From the NCBI RefSeq assembly GCF_001941445.1, contig NZ_CP009245.1:1573992-1637991 (forward strand): 64,000 nucleotides of DNA. Reading direction: 5' to 3'. Source of the stretch: Corynebacterium aquilae DSM 44791. Lineage in GTDB: Bacteria; Actinomycetota; Actinomycetes; Mycobacteriales; Mycobacteriaceae. Both the position numbers and the translations under genes were made by a program. Shown in pieces: positions 29,361 through 38,484 of this stretch. Below the pieces are notes generated by a model. It did not search any database and was not told the DNA's origin. It saw nothing but the letters and a program-made list of their open reading frames with translations. Numbering within the stretch: position 1 is the first letter of the stretch; each line of letters starts with the position of its first letter.

Positions 29361-29465
29361 GTGCCTTTTCCGGCAACACACGCCAAGCACCAGACACGCC
29401 CCAGATGGCGCTGTCAGGCCCCTAGTGGGCTGTGGGCAGCTGATATCGCGACGCGTGCATAAGCG

Positions 29466-30317
29466 TTAGGAGTTGCGCACCCTGTGAAGTTCTTCTTCCA
29501 CGTCGAAGTGCGCGGGTGGCCAGTCAAGATCCATGTCCCTCAGGGCACCCAACAGCAGGTATTTAACGACCATGCGGGCATAAGGCTTATTGTCGCTGGG
29601 CACCACGTACCAGGGCGCATAGTCGGTGGTGGTGCGCCGCAAGGCGATCTCGTAGGCCTGCTGGTATTGCTCCCACAGGGCACGCTCGTCGACGTCGCCG
29701 GGGTTGTACTTCCAGTATTTGGTGGGGTCTTCGAGCCGCTCAAGCAGGTTTTGCTTTTGGAACTGCTGGGAGATGTGCAGCATGACCTTGATGATCTTGA
29801 CTCCGCGTTGCGTCAGCTGCGCTTCGAAGTCGTTGATCGCCCCGTAACGGCGTTCGATTTCTTCCGGCGGGGACAGTTTCCGCACCCGGTGGATGAGAAC
29901 ATCTTCGTAGTGGGAGCGGTCGAACACGCCGATCATGCCGGGGCCTGGGACTTTCGGGGCGATCCGCCACAAAAAGTCGTGGGCTTTTTCTTCCTCGGTG
30001 GGTTTTCCAAACGCTGCGTGCACCACCCCTTGGGGGTCGAAGGCCCGAAACACGTGCCGAACCTGCCCGCCTTTGCCGGAGGTGTCCATACCCTGCAGGA
30101 CAAGAAGCACCGCACCCGTGTTGGGCATGTCAGCGCGCGCGTTGGCGTACAGCTTGCGCTGCAGCTCGTCGAGCTCCTCATCGATTTCGGTGAACTCGTG
30201 GGTCAGTTTCTTTTTCGACCCGTCGAAATGAGGTGTCGAGGCGGGATCAATATCCGCCAGCACCACCTGCGGCCCCACGGCCAGCGCACGAGCATCGTCT
30301 ACGGAAAAATTAGCCAT
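29466..30317 (-). CDS. ppk2: Polyphosphate kinase 2 family protein
   Basis: Transfers phosphate between polyphosphate and nucleotides. The 283-residue single-domain protein has the Walker A-like loop VLQGMDTSGKGGQVRHVF near residue 72, the lid/Walker B region GMIGVFDRSHYEDVLIHRV near residue 127, and APWYVVPSDNKPYARMVV near the C-terminus. The start MANFSVDDARALAVG (ATG at 30317) is preceded by TACGAT at a leaderless spacing; ATG 30326 is an alternative. Subclass (ADP- or AMP/NDP-preferring) cannot be assigned by eye. The gene is monocistronic, between two hairpins. Confidence 0.88.
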   Translation of the reverse strand: MANFSVDDARALAVGPQVVLADIDPASTPHFDGSKKKLTHEFTEIDEELDELQRKLYANARADMPNTGAVLLVLQGMDTSGKGGQVRHVFRAFDPQGVVHAAFGKPTEEEKAHDFLWRIAPKVPGPGMIGVFDRSHYEDVLIHRVRKLSPPEEIERRYGAINDFEAQLTQRGVKIIKVMLHISQQFQKQNLLERLEDPTKYWKYNPGDVDERALWEQYQQAYEIALRRTTTDYAPWYVVPSDNKPYARMVVKYLLLGALRDMDLDWPPAHFDVEEELHRVRNS

Positions 30318-30324
30318 GCCACCC

Positions 30325-30330
30325 ATCGTA
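30325..30330 (-). promoter_or_regulatory. -10 box TACGAT of a leaderless ppk2 transcript
   Basis: On the minus strand TACGAT is seven bases before the ATG at 30317. The spacing implies transcription initiation at the start codon. Confidence 0.45.
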
Positions 30331-30368
30331 GCTGCCCGACTATCAGCAGCAGCGCGGAAAACACACAC

Positions 30369-30409
30369 GCCACCGAGCCGCCCCCGTTGAAGGGGGCTGG
30401 TTCGGTGGC
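30369..30409 (-). terminator. Terminator hairpin after nusB
   Basis: GCCACCGAACC and its partner with an inner CCCCC/GGGGG stem form a long imperfect hairpin 29 bases past the nusB stop. It separates nusB from ppk2. Confidence 0.75.
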
Positions 30410-30437
30410 GTGCAGCAAAAGCACAAGCCTTTGGGCG

Positions 30438-31067
30438 CTACTTGGTGTCGTCCTCGTGCGGCGCTTCAGCCGGCGCGGCGGACTCAAGAGTGTCGGGCTG
30501 GTCGTAATCCGTTTCGAACTCGATGCCCGCAAATTCGGGATCTTCCGCTTCACCCTCGGCGAAATCCGAGGCATCGCCAAGTTCCAGGGTGGCGAAAGGA
30601 TCAATCGCACCACTACGAACGTCTTCGGCATAGCCGGCGATAGCGTCAAGCACCCCGTTGATGTACGGCGGCGCCGCATCGGTGGAATACGTCGCAGCCA
30701 ACTCAATACCCTCGACTACGGCCGCCCGGACGGGAACCTCAGAGTTGCGCAGCAACTCCCAGGTCGACACGCGCAAAATAGCGCGATCCACCGCCGGCAA
30801 GCGATCCAACTGCCAGTCCTGGGCCAAATGCTTGGAGATGGTGTCGTCGATGCCATCCAAATCCACCGCCACACCTTCAACGATGGCGGCGGTGTACTCC
30901 CCCACGGGAGGAACCACCGGGTCGGGGCGCTTAGCCAACTCCACCCGATCGCGCACCACCGCAACCGGGTCGACGTCGCGGGCCTCCGCCTCAAACAGGA
31001 TGTCGACGGCACGGCTGCGCGCCTTAAAGCGGGAGCCGTGTCGACGGAATCGTGCGTTATCAGCCAT
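30438..31067 (-). CDS. nusB: Transcription antitermination factor NusB
   Basis: Component of the rRNA antitermination complex with NusE, binding boxA RNA. The 209-residue protein starts [31 protein letters not shown], the Arg-rich first helix of NusB. It has [17 protein letters not shown] near residue 93 and [28 protein letters not shown] near residue 118, the core signature. The tail after about residue 145 is acidic and low-complexity ([13 protein letters not shown]...), ending in EAPHEDDTK, as in other corynebacterial NusB. The start codon overlaps the efp stop by one base (TAATG). Confidence 0.94.
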   Translation of the reverse strand: MADNARFRRHGSRFKARSRAVDILFEAEARDVDPVAVVRDRVELAKRPDPVVPPVGEYTAAIVEGVAVDLDGIDDTISKHLAQDWQLDRLPAVDRAILRVSTWELLRNSEVPVRAAVVEGIELAATYSTDAAPPYINGVLDAIAGYAEDVRSGAIDPFATLELGDASDFAEGEAEDPEFAGIEFETDYDQPDTLESAAPAEAPHEDDTK

Positions 31068-31630
31068 TAGTTGTTAACGCGGGAGAGGTACTCACCGGTG
31101 CGGGTATCGACCTTGAGGACGTTACCGGTCTCGATGAACAACGGAACCTGAATCTCAGCGCCGGTCTCCAAGGTGGCGGGCTTGGTGCCACCAGTGGAGC
31201 GGTCGCCCTGCAGGCCCGGATCAGTGTGAGCAACCTTGAGCTCCACAGAAATCGGCAGCTCAGCAAACAGCGGCTCACCCTCGTGGAAGGACACCTGCAC
31301 GGTGGTTTCCTCCAACAGGAAACGGCCAGCATCGCCCACCAGGTGGGGAGCCAACTCGATCTGCTCGAAAGTCTTGGCATCCATCATGACGTAGGAGGTG
31401 CCATCGTTGTACAGGTAGGTCATGTCACGACGGTCGACGGTGGCGGTCTCCACCTTCACGCCCGCGTTGAAGGTCTTGTCGGTGACCTTGCCGGACACCA
31501 CGTCCTTGAGCTTGGTACGCACGAAAGCGGGGCCCTTGCCCGGCTTCACGTGCTGGAACTCAGTGATCTGCTGCAGCTTGCCATCGATCTTGAGGACAAG
31601 ACCGTTCTTGAAATCAGCGGTAGTTGCCAC
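31067..31630 (-). CDS. efp: Translation elongation factor P
   Basis: Relieves ribosome stalling at polyproline stretches. The 187-residue protein has the three EF-P domains: KOW-like N-terminal domain with [23 protein letters not shown], then an OB domain, then the C-terminal OB with [28 protein letters not shown]. The tip loop reads PGKGP (residues 30-34, Lys32), the palindromic loop reported for actinobacterial EF-P that works without modification. It is coupled to nusB and preceded by pepQ, a conserved order in corynebacteria. Confidence 0.96.
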   Translation of the reverse strand: MATTADFKNGLVLKIDGKLQQITEFQHVKPGKGPAFVRTKLKDVVSGKVTDKTFNAGVKVETATVDRRDMTYLYNDGTSYVMMDAKTFEQIELAPHLVGDAGRFLLEETTVQVSFHEGEPLFAELPISVELKVAHTDPGLQGDRSTGGTKPATLETGAEIQVPLFIETGNVLKVDTRTGEYLSRVNN

Positions 31631-31671
31631 TAGTGATACTCCCTAAAGAAAAGCGATGTGGGGTGAAAACT

Positions 31672-32760
31672 CTACAAGACTACCAAGTCTTTACTCGTGG
31701 TCGTAATAACCTCCGGCGCACCCTGGGTAATGATGAGGGTGTCCTCGATGCGGACACCGCCCTTACCAGGCACATAAATACCCGGCTCGATGGTCAAGGT
31801 CATGCCGGGCTGCAGCACCCCCTGGCCACTGACAGACGCCGACGGGGCCTCGTGCACATCCAAACCAATGCCATGTCCAGTCGAGTGCACAAAGAACTCC
31901 CCATAGCCAGCCTCAGTGATGATGTCGCGGCACGCCTTATCCACATCCACCAAGGCAGTACCCGGGGTAGCCGCCTCAACCCCCGCGAGCTGCGCCCGCA
32001 ACACGATGTCGTAAATCTCCTGAGTGAACTCAGTGGTGTGCCCCATGATCACGGTGCGTGTCATATCAGAGTTGAATCCCAAACGGTGCGCACCAAAGTC
32101 AATCGTCACCAAATCCCCCGCCTCAATGACCCGGTCAGAGGCATCATGGTGTGGCTTAGCCGAGTTCGGGCCCGAGGCAACAATGGTGTCAAAAGACACA
32201 CGCTCCGAGCCGGCCATCCGCATCCGGTACTCCAAATCCGCCGCCACCTGACGCTCCGTACGGCCCACCGCAAGCTCGCCCGCCGCCAACAAATCCTCAA
32301 AGGCCTTCGACGCCAGCGCCGCAACCTCCTTCAAACGAGTCTGCTCCAGCGGCTCCTTAATCAAACGAATCTTCTCAATCACCCCCGACACCGGCACCAA
32401 AGTCACGTCCTCACCACATGCGGCCTGCAAACGCTCAAACTCGCTGACCGAGACAAAATCCGCCTCAAAGCCAACACGGCGCACCCCGGACACCTTCTCC
32501 AGCAACGCCGTGGCGCACTGGCGGGCATTGACGGCCTCCAAATCAGGGACCTCCTCAGCCACCTGGGTGAGATACCGCCCGTCCGTAGAAATCTGGGCCG
32601 ACAGATCCTTATTCACGATCAGCGCACCATTCGAGCCGGAAAAACCACTCAAATAGCGCACATGCTGCAAATGGGTCACCAGCATGCTATCGATGCGCTG
32701 CGCAGCAAGCGCCGCAGCCAAAGTACGACGACGGGTAGAAAAACGAGTATCAGCAAGCAT
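31672..32760 (-). CDS. pepQ: Xaa-Pro dipeptidase/aminopeptidase, M24 family
   Basis: Metallopeptidase acting on X-Pro peptides. The N-terminal creatinase-like domain (1-125) contains LLVTHLQHVRYLSGFSGSNG-like sequence (VTHLQHVRYLSGFSGSNGA). The C-terminal pita-bread catalytic domain has the five metal ligands: VTIDFGAHRLGFNSDMTRTV (two Asp), HSTGHGIGLDVHEAP (His), TIEPGIYVPGKGGVRIED (two Glu). Length 362 is normal. It lies directly upstream of efp (41 bases), suggesting co-transcription, and is preceded by a 10-base triple repeat. Confidence 0.92.
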   Translation of the reverse strand: MLADTRFSTRRRTLAAALAAQRIDSMLVTHLQHVRYLSGFSGSNGALIVNKDLSAQISTDGRYLTQVAEEVPDLEAVNARQCATALLEKVSGVRRVGFEADFVSVSEFERLQAACGEDVTLVPVSGVIEKIRLIKEPLEQTRLKEVAALASKAFEDLLAAGELAVGRTERQVAADLEYRMRMAGSERVSFDTIVASGPNSAKPHHDASDRVIEAGDLVTIDFGAHRLGFNSDMTRTVIMGHTTEFTQEIYDIVLRAQLAGVEAATPGTALVDVDKACRDIITEAGYGEFFVHSTGHGIGLDVHEAPSASVSGQGVLQPGMTLTIEPGIYVPGKGGVRIEDTLIITQGAPEVITTTSKDLVVL

Positions 32761-32800
32761 GACGATCCTTTACACAAACACCAAACAGCACCAAAAGCGC

Positions 32801-32830
32801 CGAACAACGGTGAATAACGGTGAACAACGA
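32801..32830. repeat. Three 10-base tandem repeats upstream of pepQ
   Basis: Units CGAACAACGG, TGAATAACGG and TGAACAACGA repeat with exact 10-base period (one helical turn), 40-70 bases before the pepQ start. The arrangement could be a set of protein-binding half-sites or a slippage product. The surrounding 32761-33002 contains no gene. Confidence 0.6.
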
Positions 32831-33002
32831 TAAAAACAACTCAGAGGGCACCCACCCAGGCACAACCGCACCCAGGCAGGCACCCACCCGCAACACACCG
32901 CCAACGGGCGCGCACGGGCAAAGTCTTCCCCACCAACTCTAACCGCACCCGCCACACGGCGACACCACCCCCACAAAACAGGCCGAAACCTACCCCAAGC
33001 GA

Positions 33003-33467
33003 CTAGCGCTGCGGCAGCACCCGCTCATCAACAAAACGCAACGCCAGGTCATAGCCCGCAGTACCCAAACCGGCAATAACCCCCAGCGCAATCGGCGAAA
33101 GATACGAGTGACCACGGAACGCCTCACGGGCATGCACATTGGAGATATGCACCTCCACAAAACCCGCCCCATCGGCGATCTCCGCTAGCGCATCCCGCAA
33201 CACCACAGACGTGTGAGTCAACCCTCCAGGGTTGATAATGATGGCCGCGCCATGGTCGGCGCACTCATGCACCTTATCGATAATCTCACCCTCATGGTTG
33301 GACTGAAAAAAGCCCACCCGACGGCCCAGCTGCGCAGCCAAAGCAGACAACCGCTCCTGCACATCCGCCAGGGTCTCACTGCCATACACCTCAGGCTGCC
33401 GCTTACCCAAACGATCCAAATTCGGGCCATTAATCACCATGACCTCAACAAAATCCTGGCCATTCAC
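33003..33467 (-). CDS. aroQ: 3-dehydroquinate dehydratase, type II
   Basis: Third step of the shikimate pathway. The 154-residue length and motifs define the dodecameric type II enzyme: [17 protein letters not shown] (catalytic Arg and Tyr), [31 protein letters not shown] and [17 protein letters not shown] (catalytic His). The reading starts at a GTG ([14 protein letters not shown]) with GGAGG about 10 bases upstream. In corynebacterial literature the gene is often called aroD. It is the last gene of the aroC-aroK-aroB-aroQ operon, 39 bases after aroB. Confidence 0.94.
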   Translation of the reverse strand: MNGQDFVEVMVINGPNLDRLGKRQPEVYGSETLADVQERLSALAAQLGRRVGFFQSNHEGEIIDKVHECADHGAAIIINPGGLTHTSVVLRDALAEIADGAGFVEVHISNVHAREAFRGHSYLSPIALGVIAGLGTAGYDLALRFVDERVLPQR

Positions 33468-33506
33468 TGCACAAACCTCCTCAACAAACCAACTACACGC
33501 ACAACA

Positions 33507-34574
33507 CTAGGCACTGATGCGCGCATACGCCTTTTCCAAGCTCTCCCGCGACGGCCCCTCCAACCGAGTCGGCTGACCAGCAGCCGTCAACGCCACAAAA
33601 CGAATCATCCCATCACGGTTCTTCTTATCGCGCGTCATACCCGTCAACAACTGCTCAAACACACCAGCCCGATACTTGGTCGGCAACCCAATGCTGGCCA
33701 AAATCCGCTCATGACGAACAACCAGATCCTCATCAATCAAACCCTCAATCTGGGCCAAGTTCGCAATAAACATCATCCCTACCGCCACAGCATTGCCGTG
33801 CCGCCACTCAAAATGCTCATTGAGCTCCACCGCATGGCCGAACGTGTGGCCATAGTTCAAAATCTCCCGCAGCCCCGATTCCTTCAAATCAGACGCCACC
33901 ACCCGCGCCTTGACCGACACCGAGCGCTCAATCAACTCCGGCAGAAAACCATCAACCCGCAAACACGCCTCCGGATCCGCCTCATAACGATCCAGAATCA
34001 CCGTGTCAGAAATAAAACCAGTCTTGATGATCTCAGCAGAACCCGCCACCAGCTCACTACGCGGCAGCGTCGCAATCCTATCTAGGTCAATAAACACAGC
34101 AGCGGGCTCGTGGAAAGCACCCACCAGATTTTTGCCCGCAGCGGTATTAATCCCCGTCTTACCCCCCACCGCGGCATCAACCATGGCCAACAACGTCGTA
34201 GGAACCTGCACCACCTTAATTCCCCGCATCCACCCAGCTGCCACAAAGCCCGCCAAATCAGTAGCAGCACCACCACCAAAACCAATCACGCAATCGCGGC
34301 GAGTAAAACCCTCCCCGCCCATCACATCCCACAGGTGCCCGCAGGTCGCCAAAGACTTACCCTCCTCGGCATCCGGAATAGGCATAGGCACCACACGCAG
34401 CCCCCGCGACTGCAACGCCGACACCAAACCCGCGGGATCCAACGACGGCTGAAACACCACCCCAACGGTATGACAACCATCAAGACCAGCCACGAAATCA
34501 GCAATCCGCCCATCAAGACCGGAATCAATATGAACCTCATAGGGGGCCTGGGAAGCAACAGTCACACTAGCCAT
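33507..34574 (-). CDS. aroB: 3-dehydroquinate synthase
   Basis: Converts DAHP to 3-dehydroquinate, NAD- and zinc-dependent. I use the ATG at 34574 ([20 protein letters not shown]); the longer reading adds unrelated hydrophobic residues. Motifs are [21 protein letters not shown] near residue 98, [20 protein letters not shown] near residue 122, [11 protein letters not shown], and the zinc-ligand region [12 protein letters not shown] near residue 246. Length 355 is normal. It is separated from aroK by about 110 bases containing an A/T-rich stretch. Confidence 0.95.
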   Translation of the reverse strand: MASVTVASQAPYEVHIDSGLDGRIADFVAGLDGCHTVGVVFQPSLDPAGLVSALQSRGLRVVPMPIPDAEEGKSLATCGHLWDVMGGEGFTRRDCVIGFGGGAATDLAGFVAAGWMRGIKVVQVPTTLLAMVDAAVGGKTGINTAAGKNLVGAFHEPAAVFIDLDRIATLPRSELVAGSAEIIKTGFISDTVILDRYEADPEACLRVDGFLPELIERSVSVKARVVASDLKESGLREILNYGHTFGHAVELNEHFEWRHGNAVAVGMMFIANLAQIEGLIDEDLVVRHERILASIGLPTKYRAGVFEQLLTGMTRDKKNRDGMIRFVALTAAGQPTRLEGPSRESLEKAYARISA

Positions 34575-34685
34575 GACATGGTTCTCTTTTCTGCAACAGA
34601 AGGAAAAAAATTTTACAAATGGAAAAAGAACGCGGACCCGACAAGACATTCACCACGAAAGTCGAGTCAGATCCGCGCCCAACCA

Positions 34686-35204
34686 TCACAACAACTCAGT
34701 GATGATGGAATCAACAATATCGGCAGGTGCACGCCCATCCGTGACCACCCGGGCCGTCGCCACCTCCGTGTACAACGGCTCGCGGGTAACAAACAGCTGA
34801 CGATAACGCTGCGCCGGATCCTCAGCATTGAGCACCGGGCGCGTATTTTCCGCCATCGTGCGGCGCACCCCCTCCTCCACCGACACATCAATCCACGCCA
34901 CCGTGTGACGCTTCAACAACTGTCGTGTCGAGGCCGTAACAACCGCGCCCCCGCCCAACGACACCACACCATGGCGCGTCAACGCCTCCGCCACGACGCG
35001 CGCCTCCAACTCCCTAAAAGCAGGCTCGCCAAGCTCGGTAAACACATCACCACACGCTTTACCGGACTCCTGCTCAATCATGAGATCAGAATCCACAAAA
35101 GGCTGCCCCAAACGCTGCGCCAACAACCGACCAATAGTCGACTTACCGGCGCCCGGAAGCCCCACCAACACCACCGTGGGGCCCTCAGGCTGCGCCGTCA
35201 TCAT
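34686..35204 (-). CDS. aroK: Shikimate kinase
   Basis: Phosphorylates shikimate at the 3-position. The Walker [20 protein letters not shown] lies near residue 15, followed by [14 protein letters not shown] (shikimate-binding Asp). [22 protein letters not shown] (family GGG motif) and the lid region [17 protein letters not shown] are also present. At 172 residues it is typical. The start codon lies within a four-base overlap with the aroC stop. Confidence 0.95.
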   Translation of the reverse strand: MMTAQPEGPTVVLVGLPGAGKSTIGRLLAQRLGQPFVDSDLMIEQESGKACGDVFTELGEPAFRELEARVVAEALTRHGVVSLGGGAVVTASTRQLLKRHTVAWIDVSVEEGVRRTMAENTRPVLNAEDPAQRYRQLFVTREPLYTEVATARVVTDGRAPADIVDSIITELL

Positions 35205-36412
35205 TGACCAAACTCCAAACGACGATTGACCTCAGCAACATAGCCCGCAATGTTGCGCTTAGTCTCCTCCAAGCTATCCCCACCAAACTTGGCCAACACG
35301 TTACGAGCCAGCACCAACGCGACCATGGCCTCAGCCACAACACCGGCCGCCGGCACCGCACACACATCAGAGCGCTGGTGAATCGCAGAAGCCGCCTCAC
35401 CAGAAGCCATATCAACCGTCTTCAACGCACGCGGCACCGTCGAAATCGGCTTCATAGCAGCACGCACCACCAAAGGCTGACCATTAGTCATGCCGCCCTC
35501 AACACCGCCAGCACGATTCGACAAACGGGTCACAGCACCATCATCAGTGCGCACCATCTCATCATGAGCCTCACTACCGCGGCGACGAGCCTCCTCAAAA
35601 CCATCGCCCACCTCGACGCCCTTGATTGCCTGAATACCCATCAACGCCGCAGCCAACTGCGCATCCAAACGATCCTCGCCCGAAATATGAGAACCAAGAC
35701 CAATCGGCAAACCATGCACTACGACCTCAACCACGCCCCCCAACGTGTCGCCGGCCTTCTTCGCAGCCTCAATCTCCGCAATCATCGATGCTTCAGCGTC
35801 CTTATGGAAAGCACGCACCGGAGACTCATCAATCGCCTCCAGATCAGCGAAAGTCGGCAACTGACCACGCACTTCCTCACTACGGCCAATCGAGACCACA
35901 TGGCTCAACACCTCGACCCCAAGGGTCTCCCGCAAGAAATTCCGCGCCACCGTGGCCGCAGCCACACGAGCAGCCGTCTCACGCGCCGACGCCCGCTCCA
36001 ACACCGGACGAGCCTCGTCGAAACCGTACTTCAACATGCCAGCAAAATCCGCGTGACCCGGGCGCGGGCGCGTCAACTTCGCGCCCCGACCCGAAGCGAA
36101 CGCCGCCTGCACCTCAGGATCGTTCTCATCCACCGCATCAGCAGCCATCAGGGTGGTCCACTTCGGCCACTCCGTGTTCCCAATCATGATGGCCAGCGGA
36201 GAACCCAAAGTACGACCATGACGCACACCGGTGAGCATGGTCACCTCGTCCGCCTCAAACTTCATGCGGGCGCCACGGCCATAGCCCAAACGACGCCGCG
36301 CAAGCTGATAAGAAATATCCTCGGTAGCAATCGGCACACCAGCAGGAAGGTGCTCTACAAGCGCGACCAGAGCCTGGCCGTGGCTTTCTCCAGAAGTAGT
36401 CCATCGAAACAT
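35201..36412 (-). CDS. aroC: Chorismate synthase
   Basis: Forms chorismate from EPSP with reduced FMN. The ATG at 36412 begins [20 protein letters not shown], the universal N-terminus; longer readings are unrelated. Signature blocks are [18 protein letters not shown] near residue 40, [15 protein letters not shown] near residue 113, [20 protein letters not shown] and [22 protein letters not shown] near residue 320. Length 403 matches the actinobacterial enzyme. It heads the aro operon, 106 bases after the prepilin peptidase gene. Confidence 0.96.
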   Translation of the reverse strand: MFRWTTSGESHGQALVALVEHLPAGVPIATEDISYQLARRRLGYGRGARMKFEADEVTMLTGVRHGRTLGSPLAIMIGNTEWPKWTTLMAADAVDENDPEVQAAFASGRGAKLTRPRPGHADFAGMLKYGFDEARPVLERASARETAARVAAATVARNFLRETLGVEVLSHVVSIGRSEEVRGQLPTFADLEAIDESPVRAFHKDAEASMIAEIEAAKKAGDTLGGVVEVVVHGLPIGLGSHISGEDRLDAQLAAALMGIQAIKGVEVGDGFEEARRRGSEAHDEMVRTDDGAVTRLSNRAGGVEGGMTNGQPLVVRAAMKPISTVPRALKTVDMASGEAASAIHQRSDVCAVPAAGVVAEAMVALVLARNVLAKFGGDSLEETKRNIAGYVAEVNRRLEFGQ

Positions 36413-36518
36413 ATCGGCTATTCTGCCATGCCCACCCACGCACCAGTTCGCCCACCCCCTCAACAGCTTTGCCCCAGCAACTTCTCCCCCACACGCAATC
36501 GGCCACCACCCATTGTTT

Positions 36519-36965
36519 TCAGCCAAATATGACCCCACACACCGCAGCCGCCAACATGTGCGGACCATGCGCAACGCGCCTGCGACGACACCACACCGCC
36601 TCAGCCACCGTCGTCACCTGAGCCAACAAAACCACCCACACAACTACCCCCACCCCCTGCTGCGCCACCAACACCCCCAACCCACACGCAAGCTTGATAT
36701 CACCCCCACCAACCCCCTTGTAAAAAGCCCACACCAACAGATACAACCCCGGCCACACTAAACCCATCACCAGCTGACCTAAAGACCCGCCCACCAAACC
36801 CATCCCCCACAAAGCCACCACCCCGGGATAGACCACCACGTTCGGCAGCCGCAAATACCTTCGGTCCCACCACCACAACACCCCGGCCCACACCGCGAAC
36901 GCCAGCCAACCAACGAATTCCACGGCCAATGCCACCTGCTGCGTGATTCCAGAAAAAGAATCCAT
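36519..36965 (-). CDS. Minimal A24-type prepilin peptidase
   Basis: A 148-residue polytopic membrane protein consisting only of the peptidase core. The two catalytic aspartates of the A24 family are at D34 ([10 protein letters not shown]) and D89 in the motif [14 protein letters not shown]. About five hydrophobic helices surround them. The N-terminal methylase domain of full-length PilD is absent, as in TadV-like or FlaK-like enzymes. Such proteins cleave leader peptides of type IV/Flp-type pilins; no pilin or tad gene is in this window. It lies between aroE and aroC on the same strand, a location kept in other corynebacteria as far as I recall. Confidence 0.8.
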   Translation of the reverse strand: MDSFSGITQQVALAVEFVGWLAFAVWAGVLWWWDRRYLRLPNVVVYPGVVALWGMGLVGGSLGQLVMGLVWPGLYLLVWAFYKGVGGGDIKLACGLGVLVAQQGVGVVVWVVLLAQVTTVAEAVWCRRRRVAHGPHMLAAAVCGVIFG

Positions 36966-37134
36966 ACTTCCTGCCCTACGACGCGCTCCACAGTCCTTAA
37001 GACCGTGAAACTAACCGCACAGCTGCCCAGCACGCACAAGGAGAACCCAGCCTTCCACAGGCGTCGTTGTCTCCATAAAAAGACGTTGCGAGTTTTCCCC
37101 AGCAAGACACCGCAAGGTTTGCACCATCAACAAA

Positions 37135-37165
37135 GCCCACCGCACACACAACGTGTGCGGTGGGC
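37135..37165 (-). terminator. Terminator after aroE
   Basis: GCCCACCGCACAC and GTGTGCGGTGGGC form a 13-base-pair stem with a five-base loop, followed on the minus strand by TTTG. It is 17 bases past the aroE stop. Confidence 0.8.
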
Positions 37166-37181
37166 GGAAATTAAGGCGCGA

Positions 37182-38009
37182 CTAGAACCGGTCCATCAAA
37201 GCAGCCCACATGGATTCCTCCGGGGCCGCCAAACCAGTGAACTGTTCAAACTGAGAAAACGCCTGATGCGCGAGCATCACGTGACCACCAGCCACCGGGT
37301 GGCCCTTAGCGCGCACAGCCTTTGCCAGCGGCGTCGGCCAAGGATTGTAAATCACGTCAAACAAGGGCGCATTGGAACACGCTTCAACCACATCGGTCGT
37401 TCCGTCGACCGGAACGGTATTGATGACAACGCTGGCGCGCTCAACGACCGGCTCCAGATCGGCGTGCGGGGGCAACCACTCAAACTCAGCGCCGGTGCGA
37501 GTCACCAAAGGCGACAACTCATCACTACGGTCGGTGCGATTAATCACCGTCACCTTGCTGCACCCCAACTCCGCCATCGTCCACAGCACCGTACGGGCAG
37601 TACCGCCACCACCGATAAGAACTGCTTCAGAACCCTCCGCTGCGACAGTGGGCGCATCCACACGCAGCCGTTCCAAAGCGGCGCGAATGCCGTCAACGTC
37701 GGTGTTGTCGGCCCGCCAACCAGTAGGGGTCCGTACCAAAGTATTGCCGGAGCCAATGTCCTCACAACGCGGACTAATTTCCTCAGCGATATCCAGCATG
37801 GCGAATTTACCCGGCATCGTCACCGACAGTCCGACATAAGTGTCGTCCAAGCTCGCCACCAGATCAGCCAGACCCGCCGCATCACACTCGAAACTGCCGT
37901 ACTCCCAATCGTCCATGCCCAAAGCGGCATAACCCGCGTTGTGCAGCACAGGTGACAGGGAATGCCCAATAGGTTTTCCAACAATCGCAGCACGGTGCGT
38001 GATAGCCAA
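37182..38009 (-). CDS. aroE: Shikimate dehydrogenase
   Basis: Reduces 3-dehydroshikimate to shikimate with NADPH. I place the start at the TTG at 38009 because AAAGGAG precedes it by 8 bases and the protein then begins LAITHRAAIVGKPIGHSLSP, with the usual N-terminus. The substrate-binding SLS motif, SVTMPGKFAMLDIAEE (catalytic Lys), RADNTDVDGIRAAL (catalytic Asp) and the NADPH loop LIGGGGTARTVLWTMAELG are all visible. Length 275 is normal. A second corynebacterial paralogue elsewhere is common, so assignment as the housekeeping enzyme is by context. A 475-base gap lies upstream. Confidence 0.9.
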   Translation of the reverse strand: MAITHRAAIVGKPIGHSLSPVLHNAGYAALGMDDWEYGSFECDAAGLADLVASLDDTYVGLSVTMPGKFAMLDIAEEISPRCEDIGSGNTLVRTPTGWRADNTDVDGIRAALERLRVDAPTVAAEGSEAVLIGGGGTARTVLWTMAELGCSKVTVINRTDRSDELSPLVTRTGAEFEWLPPHADLEPVVERASVVINTVPVDGTTDVVEACSNAPLFDVIYNPWPTPLAKAVRAKGHPVAGGHVMLAHQAFSQFEQFTGLAAPEESMWAALMDRF

Positions 38010-38484
38010 GATTAAAACTCCTTTAGTACTCCGCAAACAGCAGACCCACGCCAGCAAATGCAGCGTCAAACCCGCCACATGCGGGCGAACACATCTGCAT
38101 CGCTAACGCACAGCACCGCGTACGGCTGCAATAGCAGCACACGAGCCGAAACCCTCGGCGACAACGGCCAGGCTGCGAGAAAAACCGCCTGCGCCGTGGC
38201 GCCACCAGTTAGCGTCGCGAAAAGTAGGGATGGTGACAATAGGGCAATTCAGTGATCCGCACAAAGGATACGGTCGTCGAAAAACCACTAGAACCAAGAT
38301 ACCCCGTCGCACCCGGGATACAGATTTTTCCTTCAGTTGGGGGATGCTTGCGCCCGGCTTCGGGGGGATTATTCGCCAAAATCCTGGGCAAACAAACACC
38401 CCGTATCCAAGGCACTGTGGTTAGTGCCCTCAATACGGGGTGAAAATGCGTGCTGGTCACGCAATAAATGACCAGCTTCAGTGT
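38010..38484. other. Unassigned region between mltG and aroE
   Basis: No convincing gene. It contains the mltG terminator (38397-38442) and, for minus-strand reading, a plausible promoter TTGTTT-N18-TAATCC near 38363-38392. C-tracts (CCCCCC and CCCCC) follow, then a leader of about 350 bases before aroE. A short open frame ending at 38023 (MQMCSPACGGFDAAF...) lacks a ribosome-binding site. Confidence 0.35.
38397..38442 (-). terminator. Terminator after mltG
   Basis: CACCCCGTAT/ATACGGGGTG outer stem and GGCACT/AGTGCC inner stem form a long hairpin followed by TTTGTTTG on the minus strand, 43 bases past the mltG stop. Confidence 0.8.

Noticed and set aside
38023..38205. Short minus-strand open frame ending 13 bases before aroE
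   Set aside because: No ribosome-binding site or recognisable composition; Cys/Arg-rich translation suggests a chance frame.
38330..38380. Possible 6C-type small RNA or c-di-AMP riboswitch in the mltG-aroE gap
   Set aside because: Two C-tracts are present on the minus strand but I could not form the paired stems of 6C RNA, and none of the conserved riboswitch blocks were recognised.
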